From the NCBI GenBank assembly GCA_902805475.1, contig CADCSX010000008.1, positions 744,001 to 808,000 of the forward strand: a stretch of 64,000 nucleotides of DNA, written 5' to 3'. This document shows positions 23,264-34,994 of this stretch, one piece after another. The position numbers and the translations under genes are program-made. Numbering within the stretch: the stretch's first letter is position 1; the number at the start of each line of letters is the position of its first letter. A model generated the notes under the pieces. That model searched no databases and was not told the DNA's origin. It saw only the letters and a list, made by a program, of their open reading frames with translations. Source of the stretch: Entonaema liquescens. Lineage: Eukaryota; Ascomycota; Sordariomycetes; Xylariales; Xylariaceae.

Positions 23264-24228
23264 TTTTGTGACTGCCTCGTGTTTACCACTTGACTATTGT
23301 GGTATTGCGGTATGGCAATATTGATGGTAAGAGCAATCATTATCGAGCTATATTACTCAAAGTCAAATGTATGTAACACGTCACAAGGCAACGGCGACGG
23401 TATGAACGGCGAACGGCGGAAGTGCCAGGTCACATCTCTAAACACGACAGTCAATATCTAAGGGGTACCTGCCTATCTGCACCTACCCGCACGCAGCTGC
23501 TCCACCTGGCTTACCCGGCCTTCCAATGGGACGCCCCTGCTGACCTTTAGCTTGATTTCGAAAGGTCTGATTCAAATATATCTGATTCCTCAAAAGCAAA
23601 CGGCAGTGTGGCACCTTCTCCAAGGTCCTAGGCCCAAGCTTCTGCGCTACTAGAGAAGGTACTTTGGTGAATTTTCTCACTTACTCTAGGCTCCTACTTA
23701 CCTGTAATATTGACAAATGATATTTTAATAGCTTAACATGTCTGCCTTGAGAAGTCCCACCCATGCCAGAAGGGGTGATCCAAGCAAACAGGGTTGAAGA
23801 TATAGGTAAAGTGAGTTATATATTTGCCTAAGAAATATTGGCAATGCATATTTGAAATATTATTACACTTAGCTGAATGAATTGACTAATATCCAACTCT
23901 CTAGTAGGTCTCTTATAAGTACTTTAAGGGTAGTTTACTATGCCTAGTCCCTGGGTATGTTCTATAATAAGTTGCAAAATAAGCTGTATAGCATCAAAAC
24001 AGATTTAAAGCTAGCCGATCTTTAAGCTTATTAATTCTTAGTCTTGTCTTGTTATTTGTATCAAGGTAAGGCGTGACATATTCTTAATATTAATATTTAA
24101 GCGTATGTTTCTATAGACACTACGGTGATATCGAAGGGGAATTAGTAACGGAATGGTGACCGGACTTCGAATCATTGGTAGTGTAGGTATTTGGTATATA
24201 ACAGCCACTTAAGAAAGTAAGTACCTAA
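23264..24228. other. Intergenic region, no gene seen
   Basis: About 960 bases, AT-rich, between the tRNA and the DUF1996 gene. I see no coding, RNA or repeat signal. Confidence 0.45.
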
Positions 24229-25417
24229 TTAATAAACTCCTACACCTCCTGGAAGCTCTTTGATCCACTGTCCAGCCTGTCCAACATCTTCAACAACCTG
24301 CTGAGCCTTCTTGCACTTCATAGCTTCTGAAGCAGACTGTATCTTGAGAACACCGCAGTTAGCATTGGCGCAGTTACCACCAGGTAAAGCATCCATAGCC
24401 TTCTGCAGAGAGTCATCCTTCCATCCAAAGAGGTAATCGCCGTGCTGGCCATACCCAGTGCTATTTGTAAACATTAGTAACAGGTACATAATCGGCTTGA
24501 AAAAGGGAACATACGAGTCTCCAAAACTGTATACGAACGGCTGCTTGCCGTTTCCGTACCAGGCATTGTTATTGTACCTTCCAGTGTCCCACATGACTTC
24601 GTACATAACTTGGGGAATAGCAACGGGGTGAGTAGAAGGGCAGTTCGGGCTACCGAGGCCGCCACCGTTGGAGTAGGCAACGTGGGTCTTATGGTCCGGC
24701 GAATCGAGATTTTTTCCATCTAACGACAGCGTTAGCAGTGCTAGCCTTCTCCAAAGGGAAGCTTTACTATACCCCAGCACGAAGGAAAGATGACCGTCGC
24801 GCGAATTCCATTCGGGCAGTACTTCGTAGGCAGCTCGGCTGTATCTTTGCCGTCGCAGGGAGCAAAACCCTCGCCGTTTCCGAGGCAGCGGTGGCATATC
24901 GAGGGCTTGTAGATATTCTTCGTGTTCGTGGGGTCTCCAGCGATCATTCGGAAACCAGGCTTGAATGCCGTTACCTTGCCGTTTTTGGCACTGTAGGGCA
25001 TGTAGTACACCGTCATCCCGCCGTCCTGCTGGATCCCAAAGTTGGCGTATTGGGGGACGCGCTGGAAGGTCCCATTTTCGGGAGACCTGAAGTACAATGA
25101 CGCGGTCCAATAGTTGCTGAAGTCCTCAGAGTAGGTGCAGGTCGTGCAAGTAGACAAGCTGGGCGGATCGTATTCAGCCGGTGTCATCTGGGTCTTGTTA
25201 GCGAAACCCTCCGAGCGAATTCATGTGCGTTAAGTACCGTAAGGTTGAACGAGTTTCCTCCGATGATCTGATGCGTGTGAGGAGCGGGGTTTTGGCCAGG
25301 AGAGACCAAAGGATCAGCGCGCTCGATGGTGAGCTGCGAGCAACCAAAACGAAGCATGTTCTGCGCAGAGACATGCTGCCCCAAAAGGGCGCCGGCGATA
25401 AGAAAGCTCCAAGACAT
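24229..25417 (-). CDS. Secreted DUF1996-domain protein
   Basis: Minus-strand exons are 25238-25417, 24773-25187, 24515-24719 and 24229-24460, 343 residues. The ATG at 25417 starts a signal peptide (WSFLIAGALLGQHVSA). The DUF1996 domain then shows PGQNPAPHTHQIIGGN, STCTTCTYSEDFSNYWTA, GMTVYYMPY, FPSCWDGKN, DHKTHVAYSNGG and SFGDSTGYGQHGDY. The first intron has a GCTAAC branch site. The domain is common in secreted fungal and lichen proteins; the biochemical role is unsettled, and some members carry carbohydrate-binding modules, which this one lacks. It ends shortly after the domain at GGVGVY. The gene is intact. Confidence 0.92.
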
Positions 25418-27034
25418 GGCGAAATCCTTTGCGTCAAGTTCCAAAGCGAACATGGAGATACATTCTGCATCTGGTCCTCCCGGCTTCTTAAATAAACGAC
25501 TAGACTGCCCTTAATCCGACTGTATATGTTGACCCAAGAAATAAGACGGGTGTGCCGTGGGGAATCCCTGATATGTATAACTGCCGGTAAGGTTCTTTTA
25601 GCCGGGGACGAGAGCCGGCCAACTAGAACGTCCAGATATATAGGCACTATATTTAGAGGCGCTACCGTGGTTGTTATAAAAGACAGTCTACGGAAGCCCA
25701 TTATCGGAAGCCAGTAGTTTCCATACCACGTACCGATACGAGGCGTAGTTGATATCCAGAACTACCCCTTCGAAGGTAGGTAACACTGGTCACGTTACAA
25801 CCCGATAGGGTACCGCGGAATCCTAAAATAGGAGAAGAAAAAGATTTGAATTACTTAGACGGACTAAAGGAGACGAGTCGGTTGTATCAATCCTTCAAAA
25901 ATGAGACTCACTTAACGGATGGTCATTCTCAGAACGGTAAATGACTATGACTATGCCACCACAACAATCGAAAGAATTGCCTTACCTATTGCGACCTTTA
26001 CTAAATTGCGCTACCAATCCGCCTATTGAAACGGACCGAGCTGAGTCCCTGACCATCGTCTGTAATAGACGTCATAGGTATTTAATAGGGGTATCTCACC
26101 CTGAAATGAGACTCGTACATATGGAGCTGGTCGTAGGCTCTTCAATAATAACTTGACCACTGTATAAATGCCGTGATGTTTGCATTCAACTAAGTCCAGG
26201 ATAGAAGGCGGAATTTCCTCTATATCATTCCTGTATCACTCACTCTCTTTTGTAGGTGCCAATGCCATCTATGATACTAAATATAGTGACTGTCGAAGAT
26301 AATTGTCCGACAAGGCAACCAAATAGCTTACAGGCTCCTAGATATTCCATCTCATAAATATACCAAGCCAAATCGCCCACGTTGGATGGACTTTTCTGTA
26401 AGGGCTGGCCAATGAGACTACCTATGGATCCATATCTAAGGGCTCCGAGCTTTTGTCACCGTCAAAGTGACTGTTCGAACTTGGAATACTATTATCTGAG
26501 GACTAGAGCTACGTGATCGGTTGAGTGTAGTATCTATTCCTAAGGCTATGTGTTGTTACTTATGTTTAGTCAGGAGTCATTGCTTGTTGGATATTGTCGT
26601 ACTAAATTGCTTGGAGCTGTGCGAAGACTGTGATAAATATATGAAACTGATTGATAAAATTAAACGATACTCGATGTCCTTCTATGATATTCTTGCCCCT
26701 ATTGGTATAACTAAGTAGGCATGGTTCAAGTAATTATCTATTTGAATTACGCTCAGGGGCGTCCGCTATGGAATCTCTTATTAATTTCCTCTATCATTGG
26801 AACTTGTCACCTTTGGAGTATCAACCTTAGTTTGTAGCTATTGCATCGACTTGGATATGGGCTATGTTTATGTAGGTACCGGTGTTATGTAGTAAGCCGT
26901 TCCATGTAGCATTCACATCTGCTATATAGGGGGCTGTGCCACAATGTGATGTGCCAACACCAAACTACATAACTTGGAAGACCAGATACAGTCTTTTACC
27001 TAACAATTCAATTAATGCCATCTCGCTTGAAAAA
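25418..27034. other. Intergenic region, no supported gene
   Basis: About 1.6 kb with only short open frames of no protein character. It marks the left edge of the accessory segment. Confidence 0.45.
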
Positions 27035-28886
27035 ATGCCTGAAGCAAATCCTAGTGAAATATACGCAAGACTTCAAGACGCCGATAGCGTTCGACTTCTT
27101 GAAGTTATTGGCTACGATGCTGCCGCAGACCAATTACGAGGACGCCTACTGACCACCAGATTACGTGACCGACCAAAATATCTCGCATTATCTTACGTAT
27201 GGGGAGATTCCCCGCCCGAGAAAGTTCTATCACTGGAGAACAACGGTGTCGTCCTCATTCAAGAAAATCTATTTAACGGGCTAAAACAGTTGGCGGAGAC
27301 AGCCGTGAGCTTTAGGATTTGGGCGGACCAAGTCTGTATCAACCAAACAGATGAAAGTGAGAAGGGGCATCAAGTCAAATTAATGTCCAATATATTTAGC
27401 CAGGCTCAGAAGGTCGTTGGCTGGCTGGGAACGTCCACACCAGAAACAGACCTCGCATTCAAACTTTTCCGCTTTGGGGGTTATGTATCATCGAAAAGGG
27501 CAGGATGTCGAAGAGGCTTGACCGAACCCTGCTTTACTTGCATAACACCTCCCACGTGAACGGTATTGAGGATATAGTCGACCCAAGAAGGGAAGCTTGG
27601 ATTTCAGCCATTAATCTCGTGAAGATGGCCGGTTTCGAAGGTTGTGGATCGTTCAGGAGGTTGCACTAGCCCGTCATCTTGAACTTCGTTGCGGTCGTCA
27701 TACCATACCTGGGGAGGTCTTCTTCACTGGCATAGAAGTAATATATACCATTCTAATCTTTCAACCGATCCACAGGGTTTCGAAGCCATTCTTGCATGCG
27801 CTTAAGCTCGGGCAGCTTAGAGATCAAATTTCATTGAGAAAAATACAGTCGTATCCCATGCTGGCACATATCTTGAGCAGTTGGGACTGTAAAAAGGGCC
27901 AGGACGGGTTGAACGCACTGTATGGCGTCGTGTTTCATAATTGTATATCCTCTAGCATTTGGTTCGAACCGAAGTACGATGTGACGAGTTCACAATTATA
28001 TGAGAACTTCGCAAGAAAACATATTCAAACCACCAGGTCGCTGGATATTCTTCATTTTGCTGGTTGTGGAGACGGTAATACAATCATCAAATCAGAGGTC
28101 GAGGCTGGACACAGCTATAGCCTTGAAGTTAGGGCTCCGCCAGGGGATATCCCTTCCTGGGTACCAGATTGGCGGGTTCAGACAAGGCCACTGGTACTTT
28201 TGCCCAATCCAAAGACCGATCCATCATTACAACTCCCGGCAGAGAACACAGGGACCGTCTTATTCCTTAGAACCCACCTCTCGAAACCTGAGAGTTCGGG
28301 CGTGTATAGTGGACGAGATTGTCGCCTGTGGTCTCCCATACTGCGACTCGATATGTAGAAAGCTCCGGATCACTGAACGCGAAATCTTCAACAGTTGGCA
28401 CAGTCTAGCTAGAGATCTAATAAAAAATGACAAAGTCAAAGTTGACTTAATGTTCGCCGAGACACTTCGGATGGAAGGTAAAATCCAAAGGATGGAGCGT
28501 CAACGGCATGCAATCGGATCTGCTAACATTACGGTCTACTTTTCTGAATGGACAATAAGGAATCTTGACTGCCTAAAGCTCCCAACGCAAGAAGAAGAGG
28601 ACGGGGTTCAATTCAATGAGGGATCGGGAAAGCCGCGGAATTCGGGTATATGATAGAGGAGATCTGCCGCAATCGAACCTTCTTCATTACAAAGCGTGGT
28701 TGTATGGGCCTAGGCTCTATTACTGTTGGATCATCCTCTATTGTTCTGATCCATGGGTTAAGAACATCATTTGCGATATATATGGGCGAAAATCAAAATA
28801 GCTGTCGGGGAGAGTGCTATGTATACGGCCAGATGGATGAGCGAGTTGCGTTATCAAGCTATGATATTGACTTGGAGATCTCTTAA
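27035..28886 (+). pseudogene. HET-domain (heterokaryon incompatibility) protein, reading frame broken four times
   Basis: From the ATG at 27035 the frame gives the HET core: YLALSYVWGD, IWADQVCINQTDESEKGHQV and VGWLG. It then continues in other frames: RRLWIVQEVALARHLELRCG, then PSWVPDWR, then VRACIVDEIVACG, and the C-terminal GYMIEE..., ITKRGCMGLG, RGECYVYGQMDE. These pieces are in the normal order of a full-length HET protein of about 600 residues. Breaks lie at about 27476-27480 (G run), 27630-27640, 28240-28270 and 28625-28627 (GGG). Three fit a single lost base; the third does not (one extra, or two lost). HET proteins trigger cell death in non-self recognition. Several breaks suggest a decaying gene, but sequence error may add to them, as in the conserved genes to the left. 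An in-frame upstream ATG at 26936 exists. Confidence 0.82.
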
Positions 28887-29760
28887 CACCATATCGTTGC
28901 GTGAGCATACAACAAAAGAATCGTTGTAGATACGGGGTAATTCATAGGGCTACTTTGTCGTCGTGGGATATGTCAGGGAAGAGATCTGAGGACTCGCCCT
29001 CAACTAAGACTAGAATGTACCTAATGTACGTGGACTTCGACGGAAAACAGTTCATGCCAATATCAAGGTCGTTTGATATCTGCCGGCATGAAGGAGAAAG
29101 CTGATCAAATATCTACTAAATACTCTGTCTTTTGTGAAAGATCTGTCTATGAAATGTGTGGTCTCTGACCTGGGGAGTTAACTCTGTCAAAGGGGTCAAT
29201 GCTTGGTATTGAAGAACTATAATTCTATTATCTGCCTTGCTTTCTATTCTCCCTCAAGGCGGGGAAGATAGAGGCCTTCCAGCCAGGATGCATAATACCG
29301 TTCCTTCTGCATACAGCATAGCTACCCAACAAGAGCCCCATGCATCCTCTTATCCAATCGTTTAGCGCTTCTAATATCTATTACCAACGTGTCATGGCAA
29401 GCTCTAGCATGATAAGAGAGTGTTAACAAAAAGGTAGTTATAAGTAATAGAATGGAATAAATATCCGCACTTATTATTGCCTTGTAGTCGGACGCTTCTA
29501 GGTGCAATGGAGCCGCACTCAGAAGACCAAATACTACGCATAGGTATTCTACTAATATCAATAGCTGATAATATGAGACAATAGCACATTTGAACGGCGC
29601 ACGCTGTGGTCCCGGCTCTCACAGCAACAGGGATAATCCTCTTTGGTAGACGAAATTACCATTTGCTTTTTCGGTCTTATAACACGACGAGCTTAGGATT
29701 TCCTGGCGATTTTCCCCTTGTATTCGACTGATCAAATATCTCTATTGATCGGTCGAAATA
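28887..29760. other. Intergenic region, no gene seen
   Basis: About 870 bases between the HET gene and the RNase H-like gene; no supported coding or RNA signal. Confidence 0.45.
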
Positions 29761-30609
29761 ATGAGACACCAGCGTAAATCGATGTTGTCGAGGCGTTATG
29801 CCAGAGCGAATATTGCGCTCGTAGCTGATCCGCGCGAAGAACCGCGGTATCGCAAACGATTAACCCGTCGCGCTCCCGTCCGATCCGCCTCCCGCTTCGT
29901 CCCCCAAGACCCCGACGAAACACCGGAGCATCATTTTCCCCTCCAGACTATTTCTTCGCGATCCGCCCAGTCTCGCTTCATCAATCGGTACGACAGCCGT
30001 GAGATATTGATTCTTATCGACGGGAGTTGTATTAACAATGGGAGTAAAGATGAGATTGCCAAGCCGGCTGGTGGATGTAGTTTCACATTCAAAGGGCCGG
30101 GAAGATATGGACCCGAAGTAGAACTTCCTTTCAAGGACGATAGTTATAATGATGGTGGCATGGTTGGGTTTCCGTTGGAGAAGTGTGGACCTGGCGGTGA
30201 TAGTTGCAATGCGACGAGCAATAGGGCAAAGCTTAGAGCAGTGATTGCGGCACTTGAATTCCGAGCCTGGCAAGACGAAGGATGGCGGCGCATTGTCATT
30301 GCGACCGACCTTACATACGTTGTCGACGGCGCAACAACCTATTTACCAGTATGGGTTCGACGCGGTTGGAGAACCAGCAGGTCCAAGAATGTAGCCAACC
30401 GAGACCTGTGGGAAGAACTTAACGGCATTATTGAGAGCTTGCAGAGAGCTGGTACCTCGGTTTCGTTCTGGCTACTTCATTCTCGTGGCCTCGCTAAGAC
30501 CCGTTCGGCATTGGTAAAGGAAACCAAAAAGGCCGCTAAAGAGGCCGCTATTGAACATATTGATGAAGTTGCGCTTGAATTTACAAGACTTTGTGGTATC
30601 ATGTTATAA
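29761..30609 (+). CDS. RNase H-like protein, probably catalytically impaired
   Basis: Single exon, 282 residues. Residues 1-80 are Arg-rich without a known domain. The RNase H fold follows: ILIDGSCINNG (first Asp, about residue 87), SNRAKLRAVIAALEFR, IVIATDLTYVVDG (Asp about 183) and GWRTSRSKNVANRDLWEEL. This matches fungal RNase HI-like proteins. The second acidic residue, Glu in the usual NRAEL motif, is Lys here (about residue 157). The final helix, which normally carries the fourth acid (as in ADALAK), reads KTRSALVKETKK without a clear Asp. Two of four metal-binding acids therefore look lost. It may be a dead enzyme kept for nucleic-acid binding, or a gene losing function. The first ATG gives the longest form; the true start is uncertain. 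Confidence 0.82.
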   Translation: MRHQRKSMLSRRYARANIALVADPREEPRYRKRLTRRAPVRSASRFVPQDPDETPEHHFPLQTISSRSAQSRFINRYDSREILILIDGSCINNGSKDEIAKPAGGCSFTFKGPGRYGPEVELPFKDDSYNDGGMVGFPLEKCGPGGDSCNATSNRAKLRAVIAALEFRAWQDEGWRRIVIATDLTYVVDGATTYLPVWVRRGWRTSRSKNVANRDLWEELNGIIESLQRAGTSVSFWLLHSRGLAKTRSALVKETKKAAKEAAIEHIDEVALEFTRLCGIML

Positions 30610-30910
30610 AATTGTGGGATCCCGGTCCGGGGGAATTCAGGGGCTACATATTTATTATCGGTGTTATGGTGGACATGAAGGGAAAAAACCGGGGAATGGG
30701 GATGATTGATATATGCAAAATTTCTATGAGCTTGGTAAAAGTCTCGGTCACTATCCAAGTCTCGAATATGCTAAAGCTGCTGGATCGGTAGAAAAGATAA
30801 TAACGGTGAAGCTTGGTACATTCAAGTGAGCTGGGGCACGAAAGCATGGCAATCTTCAAGGGCTGGATGCTTCATTAACCCCTCGTAATATTCGACCCTC
30901 TATATACAGG
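30610..30910. other. Convergent intergenic spacer
   Basis: About 300 bases between the ends of the RNase H-like gene and the permease gene; nothing recognised. Confidence 0.45.
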
Positions 30911-32975
30911 TCAAACCTCTCTAATAGGACCTTTATAATGTTTCTTCGCCCGGAGCGGATACCAAATAATAGAGAATATGATAACAACGCAGAAGGGTAG
31001 AACACTCCAGTTCGTAGTCTCTGCCGTCGGGTTATTGGTCTGAGGCCAGAAGGACCAAAACAGCGTCACCACATTATATATGCAAGCGAATATGTTGTTG
31101 ATGGTGCCCAATGGCTCGGGAATTCGCCAAGGTCCCCAACTAACTTCTTGATTAGGCTCATCTGTCTCCCCTGCATACGGACGCATACCCCCTGTGGTAC
31201 GGCGCCAAAGAAGAAGACCACAGGGAATCATGTAGGAAGCAAATAGAGCGGCTACCGACAACGAGCACAATGCCTGAAGAGCGACGGCGGATCCGAGTGC
31301 AATCAATGATAGAAGCACGGTAACAGCGAAAGTAGTAAAAATTGCATTTGTCGGGAGAGTGTTCTTGGACAACTGGATACGCTATGTTAACATATATAGA
31401 CCTCAAGAGAGATATATATCAATGAGATGCGTACCTTTATTAGTTGACTCGAAAACGGAAGCCCTTTATCCCGGGAAAAGGACCAGAGCATGCGGGCCGT
31501 CGAGGCATATATACCAATGCTACCTGCTACTGTCAAGGCGAAGATGACACCCGCCATTAGACAAGCACCAGTGGTCGACTTAACCGCGGCATCAGCAACC
31601 TGCAAAAATGGGTAAAACATAGTATCCACGGCCGCCACTATTTTTACTGTTAGTAATTGGGCCTGGGTAATCTCAGGAGTATTCAAGTATCTATAAAACG
31701 ATTGCAATTTAGAGTACCAAGAATATTGGGGAAAATAGAAAAATACTCTATCACTTACTTGCTGCATCTAAATCGCTGATACAAAACACCATAGCAATAG
31801 CCATTCCCAATGCGAGGGCTCCGTTGATAAGAACCGTATACATTAATGCTCGAGGAACGATCAAGGGCGCGGATTGAATCTCTTCAGACATATGAACCGC
31901 ACAATCAGCTCCGACTATAGCCGTAGCAAGTGTTGGGAACCCAACGAAGAATGCCATTGTTTGCGTGGGCCAGTTTCCATTGTTGAGAAAGGTCGTAAAA
32001 ACAAAGCTCGGTTCGTTGTGAGGCGCAAAATATACCACTTCATCGAATGAGTCAGCAACGACATTTTCTAAAACTAAGGGGCTCAGGGGCGCTTTTTGGA
32101 GAGATAACCCTTTGCTTTTCTAAGGTCGAGTAAGGTGTTTACTTCCTGAGACTATATAAAGGGGGCAAAGGGATCGGGGCCTCTTAAGGGTACATACTTG
32201 GGACCAACACTCCAAAGAAGCCAGTTAAGTGAAGAATGAGAATGAAAGCTTCTAACTTCGCTAGTATACGGCTCGTAGTAGAATTAATGAAAGTGGTAAG
32301 TAAAGCAAAAGCCCATATGAGTAAGACGGTATGCCATGCTAGAGGCACATATGTTGGATGAGCTAAGACGATGATGCCTTGTAGAAGGGTCGCGACAAGG
32401 TAACTGCACATAACAGAAATTGCTTGCCATGCTAATGTTGTAAGCCAGGCCGTCATATATGACAAAAAGGTCGAACATGATTTTGGACCCAACATCGAAA
32501 CCCAATGGTCTACGCAAGCAAATGGAGTTAGTAGATGATCCGACCGAATATATGGCACGATCTCTTCATACATTGTCCACCGGCTGTCGGTGCTGTCGAA
32601 GCTAGCTCAGCTAACGTCGCATACATGGAGATAACTCCGATCCAGTTGACGGCGAGTCCCCATATAAGACCGGACGGTCCGCTGATTCAATTAGCACTTA
32701 TTAAGCATCTTGACGAAGCCCAACTAGAACTACCGCCAAACTTACCCTATGATAAGGCCGGGTACACCTGTCAAGAGGATACTTTCCCAGGAACATAGCG
32801 CAGAACAGGAGAAGCCGAGAATTGACATGAACCCAAAACTTCGAGTTAACACAGGTCGCTTCCCAAGTCGACGTAAAACTGCATCGTCGTCATAGTCGCG
32901 ACGCCTGCGAGAATTCGACGAGGACCCATCGCGGAGGAAATTCCCGACATCAAGCTCAACCTCGTCTTTCGACAT
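30911..32975 (-). CDS. Amino-acid/GABA/choline-type permease (APC superfamily)
   Basis: Minus-strand exons are 32746-32975, 32572-32681, 32198-32509, 31759-32037, 31435-31637 and 30911-31381, 534 residues with all phases consistent. I chose the ATG at 32975 (MSKDEVELDVG); the long upstream frame is leader. A charged cytosolic N-terminus leads to RSFGFMSILGFSCSALCSWES, ISMYATLAELASTAPTAGGQ, LSYMTAWLTTLAWQA, FVGFPTLATAIVGADCAVHM, SEEIQSAPLIVPRAL and ARMLWSFSRDKGLPFS. These are signatures of fungal choline/GABA-type transporters, with 11-12 hydrophobic segments. The third and fourth introns are longer (160 and 121 bases); the acceptor of the latter could be either of two in-frame AGs. The substrate cannot be told from sequence. 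It sits near the UstYa gene but on the opposite strand. Confidence 0.9.
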
Positions 32976-34086
32976 AGCGATCGGATATGCGCAAGGGGAA
33001 TACGCAAACGGCTTACACAAGAACGATAGAGAGTGCGCGAAGGGGACAGAAGAAAAAAACCGAATAATATCGGGGCCCGAGTGGGACGACAACAGGTCGA
33101 ACTGAACGATCGCCTTCGGTTTGTCCGGCTGTGGAGAAAGTAGAAAACGTGATGAAAGGTGAGACGGGAGAACGCGACCAAAACCCTCGAACACGCCTCT
33201 GTTAGCCCAGCTGAACTTCACCCTCCTCCCCCCCCCGGGATGGCCCCCCGGAAAGTGGCTGCTTGGCCCGAATACAACCACTGAGGCACAGAGCCAGGGG
33301 ACGGATAAGCGAAAAAAGAAAAAAGCACGCAACCAAGCAGCGCAAGGGAGTGACCGTTGGGTGTGGCCAAAATCTGACCTGCAGAGACACGGCGCAGCAT
33401 GGCAAGGATGTAACCTCGCATCCCCGCACTCGGTGTGTTTCTGATCCTCCCAGAGAACGGTTAAGCAGACCTTATGTAGGTGTATCGGGCGAGCTAATCG
33501 GTCTCCTTGAACGGCTTATAGTAAATCGGTATTATTGAAGTGTTAAATCTGACTTCTGACAAAGCTATCGTCATCTACGCTATCGATATAAGTCCTACTC
33601 TCGCAAATCTCGCTCTGGTATTTCTCTTTTTTCCTTAGAAAACTTCGATTTATATCGATGGTCGACAATAACGTTACGAGTTGGTCTAGGGTTACATCCA
33701 ATTTGTCTGTCTACCTCACGGGACGTAATCCGGCTGCGATAGAGTGCTGTTAGCTTGCGCTCTCACTAAAGAAAGCCCACATCCTGCCCCATTGATAGTG
33801 TTACTATTGAATTATAACGCCATTGGCATTCTAAGCCTGCAGCTGCGATCCTATAGTGGGCTTCATGCTGGGTATGTAGATAGCCATGCACGAATCCCCT
33901 ATCATCTCACTCACGATATACTTCTTCAAAGGGACAGTGGATGAAGGTTTGTAATTGACCATATATTCCATAGTAATATCCCCAGTCCCTGGTATCACTC
34001 ATAGTTTACTAACGCCCTTATACACGAAAACCCTATGCTCAGCATCCCCATCGGATACCCTAGTGTTGGGTATGTTGGGTAGTTCC
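32976..34086. other. Leader/promoter region of the permease and spacer
   Basis: About 1.1 kb. The part next to the permease start is fairly GC-rich, with C and G runs near 33230-33250, and is probably leader and promoter. No gene is supported. Confidence 0.45.
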
Positions 34087-34306
34087 CTAGTTCCGTCGCT
34101 CGTGTTCCGCATCGACGACCTCTCCGGCGGTGATGATGACATCCGAAGTGAATCCTCCACGGATCTCCTTGCTACCGCGTGCCTCTACTCGGTGTAAGCC
34201 CAAAGCGGAATCTCAGTGTTAGATAAGAAGAGTAAATACCTAGAGGGGCTGCGGAAGCCACAGCGCTGAGTCCCAGCAATGCCATGATGACGGTCTTGTA
34301 AAACAT
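34087..34306 (-). CDS. Tiny secreted protein (54 residues), divergent from the UstYa-type gene
   Basis: Minus-strand exons are 34240-34306 and 34087-34184, with a 55-base intron that contains TCTAAC. The N-terminus is a strong signal peptide (MFYKTVIMALLGLSAVASA). It is followed by APLEARG, a junction very common at the start of secreted fungal pro-proteins. The mature part is short, charged and free of cysteine, with EIRGGFTSDVIITAGEVVD, and ends HERRN. It could be a small effector-like protein, or a leader-type precursor peptide, given the UstYa-family gene 690 bases away on the other strand. I recognise no family and see no repeated core. The signal peptide is clear; the second exon is the less certain part. 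Confidence 0.6.
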
Positions 34307-34994
34307 GTTGAAGTAGGCGGATAACTAGTAGACTTGTGCGAGCGTAGTTTGTTTAGACAATATGGTGGTCTGTGGGACAGAAAGATGCACTCTTTTAGAC
34401 AGACCAGGTCGACTAAGGGTAATTTATATGATGAACAGTCTGATATCCAGATGAAAGGGGGTACCCCACTATTGATATACAAGTCAGATGCAACATCGTT
34501 AGCACTGCGATCACACAATAGATCTAGACGACGAGACATGATTGGGTTGATCGAATCTGGCGTAGTCCTACTCAAGAGATTAAAAGTTCTTCATCACATC
34601 CGCCACTTTATAGGGTATTTGCCATTGCCGGCGGCTGTTTCGAGCGGTGAATGCCGTAGGGCTTTCAAGCGGGGTGCCGAGTAAACTGTCTGATCCATGG
34701 GTCATGCATACCTGCAATAGGTAGTGGTATGATAATCTTATAGGCGCCGACTGGGTAAAGGTTGCATCCTAAGATGAGACACATACATGTAAACATGTTG
34801 ACCTAGAGCTAGATCTGACGCTTGCGTATCCCGGTTGGGTCATAGCGTAATGGAGTCCTGCATATCTATATCCGTCGTACGACGTGTGAAAAGTCATAAG
34901 GCTGAGTGAGATCCTCTATCATATATTTAGGGTCGAACCGAGCTCTCTCCCTTACCTAATTTCTCGAGTTCCTCGTCTTCTACCATTTATCGCC
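34307..34994. other. Divergent intergenic region, possible shared promoter
   Basis: About 690 bases between the tiny secreted protein and the UstYa-type gene, transcribed in opposite directions. A shared promoter is plausible. Nothing else is recognised. Confidence 0.45.
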
